Origin: Erwinia aphidicola
Lineage (GTDB): Bacteria; Pseudomonadota; Gammaproteobacteria; Enterobacterales; Enterobacteriaceae
Assembly (NCBI RefSeq): GCF_024169515.1
Contig: NZ_JAMKCQ010000001.1
Location: 1,550,001-1,614,000, forward strand
Direction: 5' to 3'
DNA: 64,000 nucleotides
Shown: positions 31,925 to 41,804 of the stretch, piece by piece
Position numbering within the stretch: the stretch's first letter is position 1
Layout: each line of letters starts with the position of its first letter
Made by a program: the position numbers and the translations under genes
Notes under the pieces: generated by a model
Told to the model about the DNA's origin: nothing
The model's input: only the letters and a program-made list of their open reading frames with translations
Database searches by the model: none

Positions 31925-33421
31925 TTACAGGTACTGCTGTTGGAACTGCGCCAGCGGCAGCGCTTCGGAGTAGAGGTAACCCTGGCCGATATGGATGCCG
32001 CGTGCCAGCAGCCAGTCGCGCTGCGCTTCGGTTTCCACCCCTTCGGCCACCACGTCGAGCGTGATGATCTCGGCAATAGCCGCGACGATGCGCACCATGG
32101 TGTCATCTTCGGGCAGCGCCACCACAAAGCTGCGGTCCATCTTCAGCTTGGCGATCGGCAGGGCTTTGAACTGATTCAGCCAGTTGAGGTTGGCGTAGCC
32201 CATGCCAAAATCGTCGAGCGCGACCGATACGCCCACCTGGCGCAGCTGCTGCAACAGGCTGAGCGCCTGCTGCGGCTCGCCAATCTGCGCGGTTTCGGTG
32301 ATCTCCAGCACCAGGCTGCCGGGGCAGATCTGATGCTGCGTAATCAAATTCTGTAAATGGCTGACCATTGATGGATCGCTGAGCTGCACGGCGGAGAGAT
32401 TGACGCTCAGCGGCAGCGTAATGCCCTGCTGCTGCCAGCCCGCCAGCACCCGGCAGGACTCTTCAAACACCCAGCGGCCCAGCGCGGTAATCACCCCTTT
32501 TTCCTCCGCGCACGGGATCAAATCGTCCGGCAGCGACCAGCTGCCGTCGGCCTGGCGCATGCGCAGCAGCGCTTCGGCCCCCACCAGCTGACCATTGCGC
32601 ATATCGATCTGCGGCTGCAGCCACAGGGCAAACTGCTGCTGCTGCAGCGCGCGCACAATATCCTGCTCGCACACCGTGCGCGGCTTTGCCGCACTGCTCT
32701 GGTCAGCAGGGCGCTCGGCATACAGCGCCGCCTGCGCCAGCTGGTTGCGATTGTAGTTGCGGATAAGCATGCCTATTTCATCGTTACGATGGTATTTCGG
32801 CAGCGGCAGCTGATGGCCGATACTCTGCTGCGGGCTAAGGTCCTGCAGCTCGGCAGCGATGGTGCGCAGCGGCCTGACCATCAGGCGGTTGATACACCAG
32901 CTGATCGACACCGAGAGGATCAGCGCCAGCAGCAGATAGGTGGTCACCATGGTGGAAACCGCGCTGAGGATAAACTGATATACGCGCCATGAATCGGCCT
33001 GCAGCACCAGCAGCGCCAGCGGTTTCGGGTTGGCCGGCTCTACCGAATAGAGCGGCACGGTGATCTGCACCGGCAGTTCAAACAGCCGGGCGATAAACTG
33101 CGGCACCGGCTTTTCGGGTTCAAAATCGGTATGCAGCGCCTGCAAGCCGTTGGGCAGCACCACTTCCGCCCGCGCCAGAATACCGGCCGGGCGCAGCGAG
33201 TTGAGGATAAATTCAGCCTGAGGAATGTCCGCCTTCAGCACCGCCTGCGACAGCGGCTGACGCACGGTATGCGCCACGTTCTCCATCTGCTGGGCGTAGT
33301 CAATCCTGCGCTGCTGCACAAAATGGAAAAGCTGTATGACGATAAAAATACAAATCGTGACCACCGCAACGCTGGAAATGGTCGCCATCTGCTTGATCGT
33401 TAATGAACGACTAACTCGCAA
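31925..33421 (-). CDS. pdeK: PdeK (YhjK)-type membrane EAL phosphodiesterase lacking GGDEF
   Basis: A 498-residue protein starting at a TTG with GGAGA seven bases upstream; the start MRVSRSLTIKQMA is that of E. coli YhjK. Order: TM1 (about 14-32), a periplasmic domain, TM2 (about 150-172), HAMP (to about 225) and a short linker. The EAL domain then runs from about 245, with AEALLRM, SVNLSAVQLS, LEITE, ALDDFGMGY, KMDRSF and EGVET, so catalysis is probably intact. E. coli YhjK is about 650 residues and has a degenerate GGDEF domain between HAMP and EAL; that domain is absent here. It lies just downstream of bcsC on the same strand. Confidence 0.93.
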   Translation of the reverse strand: MRVSRSLTIKQMATISSVAVVTICIFIVIQLFHFVQQRRIDYAQQMENVAHTVRQPLSQAVLKADIPQAEFILNSLRPAGILARAEVVLPNGLQALHTDFEPEKPVPQFIARLFELPVQITVPLYSVEPANPKPLALLVLQADSWRVYQFILSAVSTMVTTYLLLALILSVSISWCINRLMVRPLRTIAAELQDLSPQQSIGHQLPLPKYHRNDEIGMLIRNYNRNQLAQAALYAERPADQSSAAKPRTVCEQDIVRALQQQQFALWLQPQIDMRNGQLVGAEALLRMRQADGSWSLPDDLIPCAEEKGVITALGRWVFEESCRVLAGWQQQGITLPLSVNLSAVQLSDPSMVSHLQNLITQHQICPGSLVLEITETAQIGEPQQALSLLQQLRQVGVSVALDDFGMGYANLNWLNQFKALPIAKLKMDRSFVVALPEDDTMVRIVAAIAEIITLDVVAEGVETEAQRDWLLARGIHIGQGYLYSEALPLAQFQQQYL

Positions 33422-33552
33422 GCCTGCTCTCCGAAGAACTCTGCTGAAAGGACTAAAATCGCCCTGAGTATATCCTATGACTGCGGGTTGTTAAGCTATC
33501 ACGCTTTGCAGGGCGAGGTTTAGGTGTTTTCCTGGGAGAACAGTCACGCAGC

Positions 33553-36213
33553 TTACTTCAGGCTGGCGTACGGCGCCAGCGGCTGCGGCGGCATATCAAG
33601 GTCGCCCTGCCAGCCAGCCATCGAGTAGCGCAGAAAGAGTAGTCCGTGGCTCGGGGTGTAATCTTTGGCCTGCTGGATATCCACGCCGAGGCCCAGCGTC
33701 CAGTTTGAGGTTAAGCGCCGCTCGACCAGCGCCTGCAAGGTATAGCCAAAGCCGGAGCCGCCGCCATCACTGCCCGGGGCGTTATCAGCGGTGATGGCGC
33801 CGAAATTCAGCGGATAGCGCGGCGTGGCGTCGCTATGGGCGTGCGACAGCGAAACCGAGCCGCCAAGGTCAAACGACCAGTTGGCCGTGCGCTGGCGCCA
33901 GGTGACCGGCAGCGACAGCGAGGCATAGCGCTGCGGGCTGTAGTAGCCGCCCTGGCCGAGGGAATAGTCGCTCAGATCCTGCGCGTAGTGCCACAGCATG
34001 CCGTTAATACCAACGGTTGCCCGACGGTTATCGTCGTTGATGAGCTTGTAGTAGTAGCCGCTCATCAGGCGCTCGCGGGAGTTATCCGCCACGTTTTTAC
34101 CCGTTAGCTGATGTGCGCTGAGATCGGCCCATACGCCGTGCGCGCCGCCGCGATCCCAGCTCAGACCGACTGCGCCACCGGTCGCCACCACGCCGCCCCA
34201 GCGTTTGCCGCTAGCCTGATTGGGGTCGCGCGCGCCGGCAAACGCCAGCAGCGAGCTGGCAATCGGGCGGCGCGAGGCGCTCAGCGTCACGCCGAGATCG
34301 TCAATATCGCTGTTCCAGCTCAGGCCGCCGACCCAGTTGGTGACCTCAAAGCCGAGCGGCGTGGTGCCGAGGTCGGCAGACCAGCGCTCGCTGCGGAAGC
34401 CCGCGCCAATGCTGGTGCCGTTCTGATGCTGGCGGAAGTCGCGGTTGCACAGCGCATCCGCGCTGGCGCAGGTGCCAAAATTCTCCCTGATAGTGCCATT
34501 GGCGCTGCGGGTAAAGCTGCCTGCCGAGACGTCTACATTATCCAGCTGCAGCCAGCCACGCCCGTCAGACAGCGGAGTCTCCGCCTGCATCATGGTGGTG
34601 TGCGCGCTAAAATCGGAAACGCCGCCGCTGCCTTTATTACGCGAATAGTCCTCGGCCAGCGTCAGCTGCGTCTCCTGCTGGCGATACAGGCTGGCGCTGT
34701 CGCGGCGGATGCCGCGCTGCTGCCAGTCGTCCTGCGCGTCGCTGCGCATCAGGCGGGTAAAGGTCTCGTTGTCGCCGGGTGCGGTGGCGCTAATCCCCAC
34801 CGCCTGCATTGCCTGGCGATAGTCGCTCAGCGCCGTGGCATACTCCTGCTTCGCCACCCTGCGGTCAATGCGCGCCAGCAGCTCGCTGCGCGCCAGGCGC
34901 TGCGCCAGCGCCCGCATATCCGCCGTCCATCTGCTGCGTGGCAGGGTGTTGAGACGCGCCAGCGCGGCCGCATCGTCACCGTTGCCAGAGAGCCACAGCC
35001 CGTAAGCATAAACCTGCGCCGGCTGCTGCGGCTGGCGCGCCGCCATCGCCGCCATCAGCCTGTCGCCCGCCGCGCGCTGACCGCTCTCACGCAGCGCGCG
35101 CGCGCTGTGATAGTTGAGCCAGACATCATCCGGCGCCTCGCGCTGCGCCAGGCGATACTTCTCTGCCGCCTGCGCCCATCTGCCCTGCGCCGCCAGCTGC
35201 TCTGCTTCAGCAGTCAGCGCGTCCAGCCGCAGCGTCATCAGGCGACGTGCGGCGGTACGGTTTTGCGGCTCAAGCCGCAGCGCCTGGCGGTAGTACTGCT
35301 CCGCCCCGGCGCGATCTTTACCGGCCAGCGCCACATCGCCAAAGCCGATACGGGCCCAGGCATCACGCGGATCGAAACCCGCGGCCTGCCGATAGTGGCT
35401 CTGCGCCGCGCTGAGTTCGCCTGCCGCCAGCGCCTTATCGCCCTGCTCAATGCTGAGCCAGTAATGGTTCGAGCGCAGCAGACTGCGCCATTTATTGGCG
35501 TCGTCACCGCCTGGATCGGCGGCAATCGCCTGGCGGAACAGCGCAATAGCGGCCGCCCGGTGGTTGGCCGCTGCCAGCGCCTGCCCGCGAGCGCCCAGCG
35601 CGGCGGCCTGGCTATCGGCTTTGACCCGCTGCACATTCTGCTGCATCAGCAGCAGCGACTGCTGCAGTTCGGCATTACCCGGCGTGATGCGGTCCAGCGC
35701 CTGCATCTGCGCCAGCGCGCGCGCCTGCTGGCCGGGCAGCCGGGCCACCAGCCGCCAGTACTCCAGCGCCATGTCAGCGGAGGGAAACGCGCCGTGGAAC
35801 AGGCGATCCCACGCGGCCTGCGCCTCCACCAGCTGCCCGGAAGCGCCGAGCAGCCGCGCCTGCTGCAGCTGCTGCCGGCCTTCCGGCGTGATGAGCAGCA
35901 TATTGGCCGCCGCCTCACGCGTGGCCTGCGCATCCGGTGCGCTGCGCCGCAGCTGCGCCATCAGCTGTGCGGCGCGGGCCTGGTCGCCCTGGCGCAGCGC
36001 CAGCCGCAGTTTGGCCGCTACAACCTGCGGATTATCCGGGTCGATTTTATCCAGCCGGTAGAGCGACTGCGTCACCAGCTCGTATTTATGGTTGGCTTCG
36101 CCGACCCGCACCTGCTGGAGCAGCCAGTCAATCGGCGCCACCTGCGCCCGCACGCCGGGGCTGCCGGGCAGCAGCAGCAGCGGCAGTAACAGCCCGGTTA
36201 GCCGCCGTATCAC
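33553..36213 (-). CDS. bcsC: Cellulose export protein BcsC (type II operon), short form
   Basis: An 886-residue precursor with a signal peptide ending GVRAQ near residue 24. A TPR superhelix follows (to about residue 560), and a C-terminal BcsC beta-barrel of about 320 residues ends in LLFLRYSMAGW.... The barrel contains GTSIGAGFRSERWSADLGTTPLG and FRLGVDIQQAKDYTP-type strands. BcsC carries nascent cellulose through the periplasm and outer membrane. E. coli BcsC is about 1157 residues, so several TPRs are missing. The GTG start overlaps the bcsB stop (GTGA). No bcsZ lies between bcsB and bcsC, unlike E. coli. Confidence 0.9.
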   Translation of the reverse strand: MIRRLTGLLLPLLLLPGSPGVRAQVAPIDWLLQQVRVGEANHKYELVTQSLYRLDKIDPDNPQVVAAKLRLALRQGDQARAAQLMAQLRRSAPDAQATREAAANMLLITPEGRQQLQQARLLGASGQLVEAQAAWDRLFHGAFPSADMALEYWRLVARLPGQQARALAQMQALDRITPGNAELQQSLLLMQQNVQRVKADSQAAALGARGQALAAANHRAAAIALFRQAIAADPGGDDANKWRSLLRSNHYWLSIEQGDKALAAGELSAAQSHYRQAAGFDPRDAWARIGFGDVALAGKDRAGAEQYYRQALRLEPQNRTAARRLMTLRLDALTAEAEQLAAQGRWAQAAEKYRLAQREAPDDVWLNYHSARALRESGQRAAGDRLMAAMAARQPQQPAQVYAYGLWLSGNGDDAAALARLNTLPRSRWTADMRALAQRLARSELLARIDRRVAKQEYATALSDYRQAMQAVGISATAPGDNETFTRLMRSDAQDDWQQRGIRRDSASLYRQQETQLTLAEDYSRNKGSGGVSDFSAHTTMMQAETPLSDGRGWLQLDNVDVSAGSFTRSANGTIRENFGTCASADALCNRDFRQHQNGTSIGAGFRSERWSADLGTTPLGFEVTNWVGGLSWNSDIDDLGVTLSASRRPIASSLLAFAGARDPNQASGKRWGGVVATGGAVGLSWDRGGAHGVWADLSAHQLTGKNVADNSRERLMSGYYYKLINDDNRRATVGINGMLWHYAQDLSDYSLGQGGYYSPQRYASLSLPVTWRQRTANWSFDLGGSVSLSHAHSDATPRYPLNFGAITADNAPGSDGGGSGFGYTLQALVERRLTSNWTLGLGVDIQQAKDYTPSHGLLFLRYSMAGWQGDLDMPPQPLAPYASLK

Positions 36214-38459
36214 GCGTCGTCATCCTCGTCATCCAGGCGGCGACGGCTGACGCCGCGCATCAGGCGCCACACCAGCACCGCAAACAGGATCACCACCACC
36301 CCGGCCAGCAGCGCCAGCCACAGCGGATGATTCGCCAGCGCATTCCACAGGCGCTCCCACCACGGCAGGTGGCCGACGTAATAGGTTTCGCCGACGCGCA
36401 GGCTGCTGACGCCGGACTCGCGAATAATCGAGGCGGAGCCAAACATGGCGGCGCGTTTACCGCTGTCGTTCATCGCCTCATTCAGCAGCTGCCAGCCGCG
36501 CGGGCTGTCGGCTAACAGTGCCACCACGCTGCGCTGCGGGTCATACGGCGACTGGAAGCCGACCACCGCCGCCATCGGCCCGTCTGACGTTATCGTGGTC
36601 TGGCTCTCCGCCTGACGGTCGCTGGCCGGGCCGTCCACGCTGCTCAGCGCTGGCTGGCGCAGCGGCTTATTGATGCGGCTTTTCGCCGCATCGACCAGCA
36701 GGCTGATATTGCTGTCCTGCTTCAGCCCGGCGGGCAGGCTGCCAATGGTCAGAATATCGGCATTGCTGCTCTGCGCCTGCGCCCAGCTGTCGGCAATCTG
36801 CACCTTGAGCGCCGGATAGCCGGTCTGCGCGCTGACGTTCGCCAGCACATTGAGCATGGCGCTGATGTTCTCCGGCTGCGGCTGCGGGTCCATCAGGACC
36901 AGAGTTTGCGCCAGATCGGCCTGGCGGCTGAACGGGAAGCCGGCGGTGGCGAAGGCGCGCAGCGACGGCATCTCGATAAAGTGGCGATAGCCGGAGAAGT
37001 CGACGGTGGAGTTGCCGTCGATCACCACGTGATTGCTGACCGGCACCACGGTTTCGCAGCGGTCGCTGGTACCACCGATAAAGGTCAGCACATAGTCGAA
37101 GCTAAAGCGCAGCTGGTTCACCACGTCGAGGCGCAGCGCCGGGATGGTCAGGCTGGTGCTACCATCCTGCAGCCCCTGCAGCAGCGGAATACGCAGCAGC
37201 TGTTTGCTGCGGTCCTGCTTCACGGTCAGCGGGTAATCCTGCACAAACTGGTCGTTAAGGTGTATTGCCAGCCGCGAACCATCCTCCTGCAGCGGCGAGG
37301 TGTAGCGGTAGCGCAGATCCATGTCGATGCCGCGTGCGCGGATCAAAAACAGGTCCGGCGGCAGGTTGAGGGTAAACGCCAGCGGCGCAGGCTGCAGCCC
37401 ATCCGACTGCAGCTGGCCCGCATACTGCTGCAGCTCGGCAAAGGTGGTCGGGCGGTCGGTGCGCACCCAGTTCGGCGCGTCGTAGGGCTGGCGGTCGGCG
37501 AGGGTTTTCACCCCTTCCACATGGGCGGTCTGACCGCGCAGCAGCAGCTCACCCTGCGCGATACCCTGCACCGCCGCGATCAGATCGTTGTCGTCACGCC
37601 CGAGCACCAGCAGCATTTTCTGGTACGGATTTCCCGGCTGATCGACGATCTCCACCGTCGGCTTATCCACCGGGGGCAGCGCTTTGAGGAAGTCAGGCCG
37701 CTGGGCATTGGTAGCGAACACCACCGCGTGCTGCTGCGCGGGCAGCTGGTTCAACAGCACCGGGAAGTTTTGCCCACGCCACTGGGCTTTGCTGCCAAAC
37801 CACGACGCGAGTATGGCAGCGGCGCGCTGCTGGCCCAGATCCGGCGTGGCGGCAAACACCACCGGCAGGCTCATCGGGCGGCCGTCGCGCGCGTCAAAGA
37901 ACGGTTCCGGGAAGTGCGAAAGGTCATTTTTCAGCGGCAGCTTTTGCAGCGTCAGCTGCAGCCCGCTCTGCTTACCGATATCCAGCCAGATCGCGCTGTT
38001 AGCCGGGTTTTCGCAGATATTGGTGTAATGCCCGATCAGTTCGAGGCGGATGCGGTTGAAATCGCCGATAAAGCGCGGGTCGATCGCCACCTGCGTCTGG
38101 TTCTCTTTCCCCAGCTGATCCGCCGTGATGGTTACCAGCCCGACCAGCTCGTCGTTGAGGGTGATTTTCAGCTGCGACAGCGTGGGGATCAGCGCCGGGG
38201 ACGGGCGATAGCTGAGGTTGAGCAGCGCGTTAGTCACCACTTCGTCACTGCGCACCCCGAACTCAATCTGCCCCTGCGGCTGGGTGCCGCGCAGCGCAAA
38301 GTTGCCCGGCGGCGGTGCCAGCTGGGCAAAGTTGAGCGCCGACTGGCGTACCGGGGCGGCGGGCAGCACCTGCGCCTCTGCTGCCGGGGTTTCTGCGGGG
38401 GCGGCCTGGGTGACGAATGCCAGCAGGAGTGCGGCCAGGCCGCGGCGTGTTTTTCTCAT
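36210..38459 (-). CDS. bcsB: Cellulose synthase regulatory subunit BcsB (type II operon)
   Basis: A 749-residue periplasmic protein with a signal peptide (residues 1-22) and one C-terminal TM anchor (about 710-735, LWLALLAGVVVILFAVLVW). Between them lie alternating carbohydrate-binding and flavodoxin-like domains, with the BcsB segments ANSAIWLDIGKQSGLQL and RCETVVPVSNHVVIDG. It guides the glucan from the BcsA channel, and its TM helix is needed for BcsA activity. The start overlaps the bcsA stop by four bases (ATGA). Length is close to E. coli BcsB (779). Confidence 0.95.
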   Translation of the reverse strand: MRKTRRGLAALLLAFVTQAAPAETPAAEAQVLPAAPVRQSALNFAQLAPPPGNFALRGTQPQGQIEFGVRSDEVVTNALLNLSYRPSPALIPTLSQLKITLNDELVGLVTITADQLGKENQTQVAIDPRFIGDFNRIRLELIGHYTNICENPANSAIWLDIGKQSGLQLTLQKLPLKNDLSHFPEPFFDARDGRPMSLPVVFAATPDLGQQRAAAILASWFGSKAQWRGQNFPVLLNQLPAQQHAVVFATNAQRPDFLKALPPVDKPTVEIVDQPGNPYQKMLLVLGRDDNDLIAAVQGIAQGELLLRGQTAHVEGVKTLADRQPYDAPNWVRTDRPTTFAELQQYAGQLQSDGLQPAPLAFTLNLPPDLFLIRARGIDMDLRYRYTSPLQEDGSRLAIHLNDQFVQDYPLTVKQDRSKQLLRIPLLQGLQDGSTSLTIPALRLDVVNQLRFSFDYVLTFIGGTSDRCETVVPVSNHVVIDGNSTVDFSGYRHFIEMPSLRAFATAGFPFSRQADLAQTLVLMDPQPQPENISAMLNVLANVSAQTGYPALKVQIADSWAQAQSSNADILTIGSLPAGLKQDSNISLLVDAAKSRINKPLRQPALSSVDGPASDRQAESQTTITSDGPMAAVVGFQSPYDPQRSVVALLADSPRGWQLLNEAMNDSGKRAAMFGSASIIRESGVSSLRVGETYYVGHLPWWERLWNALANHPLWLALLAGVVVILFAVLVWRLMRGVSRRRLDDEDDDA

Positions 38460-41074
38460 GATTCTGCGATTACCGAGCGGGCACCGGGCCGTGGCCCGCG
38501 CGCTTTAGGGAAAAATGAAGCTAGCCACGCCATCAGCGCGGTTAAGCCAATAAACAGCTGGCGCAGGCGCGGCGGCCCGTACTCCGCCAGGCGCAGGTAG
38601 CCTTTAAAGCCGAGGATGACGATATCCACCAGGCTGTGGATCGGTTTGTCTTCCGGGAAACTGTCCTGCCACAGCGCCCAGGTATCGGCGCGGGCGAAGG
38701 TGCACTGAAGAAATTCGACGTGCTGTTCGGTACTGAGGTTGTGCAGGCGAATGCCCGCCCGGCGTCCAAAGGTGCGCTGCACCACGCAGGGGAAGCTGAA
38801 CTCCTGCTGGCCGCGCTTGAGCAGCAGCCAGACCTCTTCGTCTGCGTTGAGCGCGTGCGCTTCACGCAGCTCCAGCCCGACGCCGCCGTCCGAATAGTCG
38901 CGCAGGGTGCAGGGCAGCAGATGGCCGTCGGCGCGCGCGATGGCCGCAGGCATGGCGATCTCCACGCGGTGCGCTTCGCGGATCTGGCGCGCCTCGACCG
39001 ACACCGACACCGCGCCGCCGAGAATAATCATGTTGTAAAACACCCACAGCAGGCTGACCAGCACCGTCAGGATCTCGTGCGTCGGGCCGCTGTACAGGCG
39101 CCAGATGGCCGCTGCCACCCCCGCCAGGTTGAGCAGCACCAGGAAGATATAGGGCTTGGTGATCACCCAGTCGAGATGCTCCTCCTGCACCAGCCCGCCC
39201 TTAGCGGTGACGTTAAACTTGCCCTTATGCGGGTTGAACAGCGCTACCGTGGTCGGCCGGGCGATATACCAGGCGAGCACGGTTTCATACACTTCGCTCC
39301 AGAACGAGTGGCGCCAGCGCCCCTGAATTTTCGAGTTAGTCAGGCTGGTGTGCAGCATATGCGGCAGTACATAGATGGCGATGGCCAGCGCCGGGGCGTA
39401 GATGATAAAGGCGTGGCACAGCAGGAACGCCAGCGGGGCCAGCAGGAAGATCAGCCGGGGAATACCCGCCAGGAAGTGCAGCATGGCGTTGGCGTAGCAC
39501 AACCGCTGCACCAGCCTTAGCCCTTTGCCGAGCAGCGGATTGTCGAGGCGGAAAATCTGCACCATGCCGCGCGCCCAGCGGATGCGCTGCCCGATATGCC
39601 CCGATAAACTCTCGGTGGCCAGCCCGGCGGCCTGCGGGATGCGGATGTAGGCCGAGGTCCAGCCAGCGCGGTGCAGGCGCAGCGAGGTGTGCGCATCTTC
39701 GGTAACGGTTTCCACCGCGATACCGCCGATCTCCTCCAGCGCGCTGCGCCGCAGCACCGCGCACGAGCCGCAGAAGAAGGTGGCATCCCAGACGTCATTA
39801 CCATCCTGCACCAGCCCATAAAACAGCGTGCCTTCGTTCGGCGTGCGGCGAAAACGCCCGAGGTTGCGCTCAAAGGGGTCCGGCGAGAAGAAGTGGTGCG
39901 GGGTCTGCAACATCGCCAGTCGCGGGTCTTTGATAAACCAGCCGAGGGTCATCTGCAGGAACGAGCGCGTCGGCACGTGGTCGCAGTCAAAAATCGCCAC
40001 AAATTCGCCGCGGCAGGTGGTGCGCAGCGCGTGGTTGATATTGCCCGCCTTGGCGTGCTCGTTACTGGGGCGGGCGATGTAGTGGATGCCCACGCTCTCG
40101 GCAAAGGCGCGAAACTCCGGCCGCCGGCCGTCATCCAGCAGATAAATATTGAGCTTTTCACGCGGCCAGTCGAGGCCAAGCGCAGCGTAGATCGTCGGCT
40201 TCACCACGCTGAGCGGCTCGTTCCAGGTTGGCACCAGCAGATCGATCGCGGGCCAGCTGCTGACATCTTCCGGCATTGATAGCGGCTTGCGCTGCAGCGG
40301 CCACAGGCTCTGGAAATAACCCAGCAGCAGGACCACCCACGAGTAGGTTTCAGCGGCGATCAACAGCACGCCAAAGGTCAGACTGAGCGGATCGTTCCAG
40401 TTTAGCGTGGCCGTATAGCGCCACCACAGATAGCGGCAGGAGATGGTCAGCGACAGCACGATCATCATCATGATTGGCAGCCTGCCGGGGATGCGCCGCA
40501 CCACCATCGCCACCGCCCACAGCACCATCACGAAGATAAATTGCGTCCAGATATCGAACGGCTGCGAGATGCACAACAGCGCCAGCACCGTCGCAAGCAG
40601 CACCGCCACGGTGAACAGCGCGCGGCGCAGCAAAGGGGGAAGCTGGCTTAACCAGCGCTCGCCGCGTTTTTCCAGCTTCGCCTGCGCGGCGCGCTGCGGC
40701 AGGCGGTTGAGCCAGCGGTAAAAACCCCGGCGCCAGCGGGCCAGCGCGCTAAAGGCATTCAGCCGCTGGCGTTCGCTGCGCGCCGAGGCATCCAGCGGCA
40801 GCACCAGCAGCAGCCACAGGCTCTGGATCAGATAGCGCAGCGCATCGGCCGGGCGCGGGCGCTCGGGGGAGATATGCGGGTAAAGCTGGCGCTGGCGGGC
40901 GCTGACCTGCTGCCACTGCGCGCTTTCAAAGCGCAGCAGCGCCCAGCCGAGCGCCACCAGCAGGCAGTGCAGCGCCGCCGTCAGGGGCGGCGTGCGCTGG
41001 CGGCGATAGCCGCGGTAACGCTGGCTCAGCGCCTTTAGGGCGGCGGGCATCAGCAGCGCGCGCAGCGGGTTCAT
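38456..41074 (-). CDS. bcsA: Cellulose synthase catalytic subunit BcsA (type II operon)
   Basis: ATG 41074 overlaps the bcsQ stop (ATGA) and gives 872 residues, the same as E. coli BcsA. An N-terminal extension of about 140 residues precedes the membrane domain. The GT2 motifs are LDDGRRPEF (about 313), DCDHVPTR (about 361), TEDAHTS (about 456) and QRIRW (about 495). A C-terminal PilZ domain has the c-di-GMP motif RxxxR (REAHR, about 700) followed by DYSDGG. It polymerises UDP-glucose into cellulose and moves the chain across the inner membrane under c-di-GMP control. Operon order is bcsRQABC. Confidence 0.97.
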   Translation of the reverse strand: MNPLRALLMPAALKALSQRYRGYRRQRTPPLTAALHCLLVALGWALLRFESAQWQQVSARQRQLYPHISPERPRPADALRYLIQSLWLLLVLPLDASARSERQRLNAFSALARWRRGFYRWLNRLPQRAAQAKLEKRGERWLSQLPPLLRRALFTVAVLLATVLALLCISQPFDIWTQFIFVMVLWAVAMVVRRIPGRLPIMMMIVLSLTISCRYLWWRYTATLNWNDPLSLTFGVLLIAAETYSWVVLLLGYFQSLWPLQRKPLSMPEDVSSWPAIDLLVPTWNEPLSVVKPTIYAALGLDWPREKLNIYLLDDGRRPEFRAFAESVGIHYIARPSNEHAKAGNINHALRTTCRGEFVAIFDCDHVPTRSFLQMTLGWFIKDPRLAMLQTPHHFFSPDPFERNLGRFRRTPNEGTLFYGLVQDGNDVWDATFFCGSCAVLRRSALEEIGGIAVETVTEDAHTSLRLHRAGWTSAYIRIPQAAGLATESLSGHIGQRIRWARGMVQIFRLDNPLLGKGLRLVQRLCYANAMLHFLAGIPRLIFLLAPLAFLLCHAFIIYAPALAIAIYVLPHMLHTSLTNSKIQGRWRHSFWSEVYETVLAWYIARPTTVALFNPHKGKFNVTAKGGLVQEEHLDWVITKPYIFLVLLNLAGVAAAIWRLYSGPTHEILTVLVSLLWVFYNMIILGGAVSVSVEARQIREAHRVEIAMPAAIARADGHLLPCTLRDYSDGGVGLELREAHALNADEEVWLLLKRGQQEFSFPCVVQRTFGRRAGIRLHNLSTEQHVEFLQCTFARADTWALWQDSFPEDKPIHSLVDIVILGFKGYLRLAEYGPPRLRQLFIGLTALMAWLASFFPKARGPRPGARSVIAES

Positions 41075-41802
41075 GCTGGCGCGCCCGTCAGGTTGATCAG
41101 GCACCAGCTCGCCAGCGTGGCAATCTCCTCCGCCGCCAGGCTCAGCGGGCGATACTCTCCGAGAGGCTGCTTATTCAGCAGCGCTTCAGCCAGCGCCTCG
41201 TCGCGATGCACCAGCAGCGGCAGGCGCTGATTGAGCGAGCCGATCCACAGCTGGTGCAGATCCTGCTGTGCCTTGCTCACCGGATTAAACTGGTTAATAA
41301 GGTACCGGGTATTTTCTGCGACCTCTGCCTGATGCAGGCGCAGATGGCAGTTGCCGTCGGGGACAATCACCCCGATCCGGTGGTCCGCCTGCGGCAACAG
41401 CTGCCGCGCCAGCTGCGGCATATCCGCCGGGATATCCAACAGCACCCAGCGATAGTCGCCCCGCAGCGCGTGCAGCCGCCCGGCCCACGGCGCCAGCAGC
41501 GCTTCAGGATTGCGCAGATACGCTTCGCTTTCAGCCGCTTGCAGCTGGCCGAAGGGAATAAAATCGAGCAATGGCGTGTAGCGCATGGCGCTCTGCTGCC
41601 AGGGCTGCTGCCGTAGCGCGCTGTGCGCCCAGCCGCGCGGCTGTTGGTAAGGGGTGTTGAAATGCATCCGCAGCTGGTTAAACGGGGAAAAATCGATGGC
41701 GAGCGTACGTTCGCCAAGGCTATTCAGTGCCCAGGCCAGCGCCGCTGTTATGGAAGTGGTGCCCACTCCCCCGCGTAAACCGCAAAATGCCACCACCGGC
41801 AT
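41071..41802 (-). CDS. bcsQ: BcsQ/YhjQ, MinD-like ATPase (type II operon)
   Basis: A 243-residue ParA/MinD-type protein. The P-loop reads GLRGGVGTTS, with Arg and Thr at the two usual lysine positions, as in E. coli BcsQ (VRGGVGTTT). The switch region DFSPFNQLRMHF and a C-terminal HRDEALAEALL segment also match E. coli. BcsQ, with BcsR and BcsE, forms the cytosolic vestibule of the synthase and is needed for its assembly at the pole. GGGG lies five bases before the ATG. bcsR ends two bases upstream. Confidence 0.95.
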   Translation of the reverse strand: MPVVAFCGLRGGVGTTSITAALAWALNSLGERTLAIDFSPFNQLRMHFNTPYQQPRGWAHSALRQQPWQQSAMRYTPLLDFIPFGQLQAAESEAYLRNPEALLAPWAGRLHALRGDYRWVLLDIPADMPQLARQLLPQADHRIGVIVPDGNCHLRLHQAEVAENTRYLINQFNPVSKAQQDLHQLWIGSLNQRLPLLVHRDEALAEALLNKQPLGEYRPLSLAAEEIATLASWCLINLTGAPA

Positions 41803-41804
41803 AA

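Noticed and set aside
34111..36189. Plus-strand ORF of 692 codons opposite bcsC
   Set aside because: It is a shadow frame. The minus-strand frame has a signal peptide, TPRs and barrel, while this one is Arg/Ala/Gln-rich without domains. High GC with biased third positions leaves long open antisense frames.
36906..38600. Plus-strand ORF of 564 codons opposite bcsB
   Set aside because: Composition (Arg/Gln/His/Val-rich) and lack of any motif mark it as antisense to bcsB.
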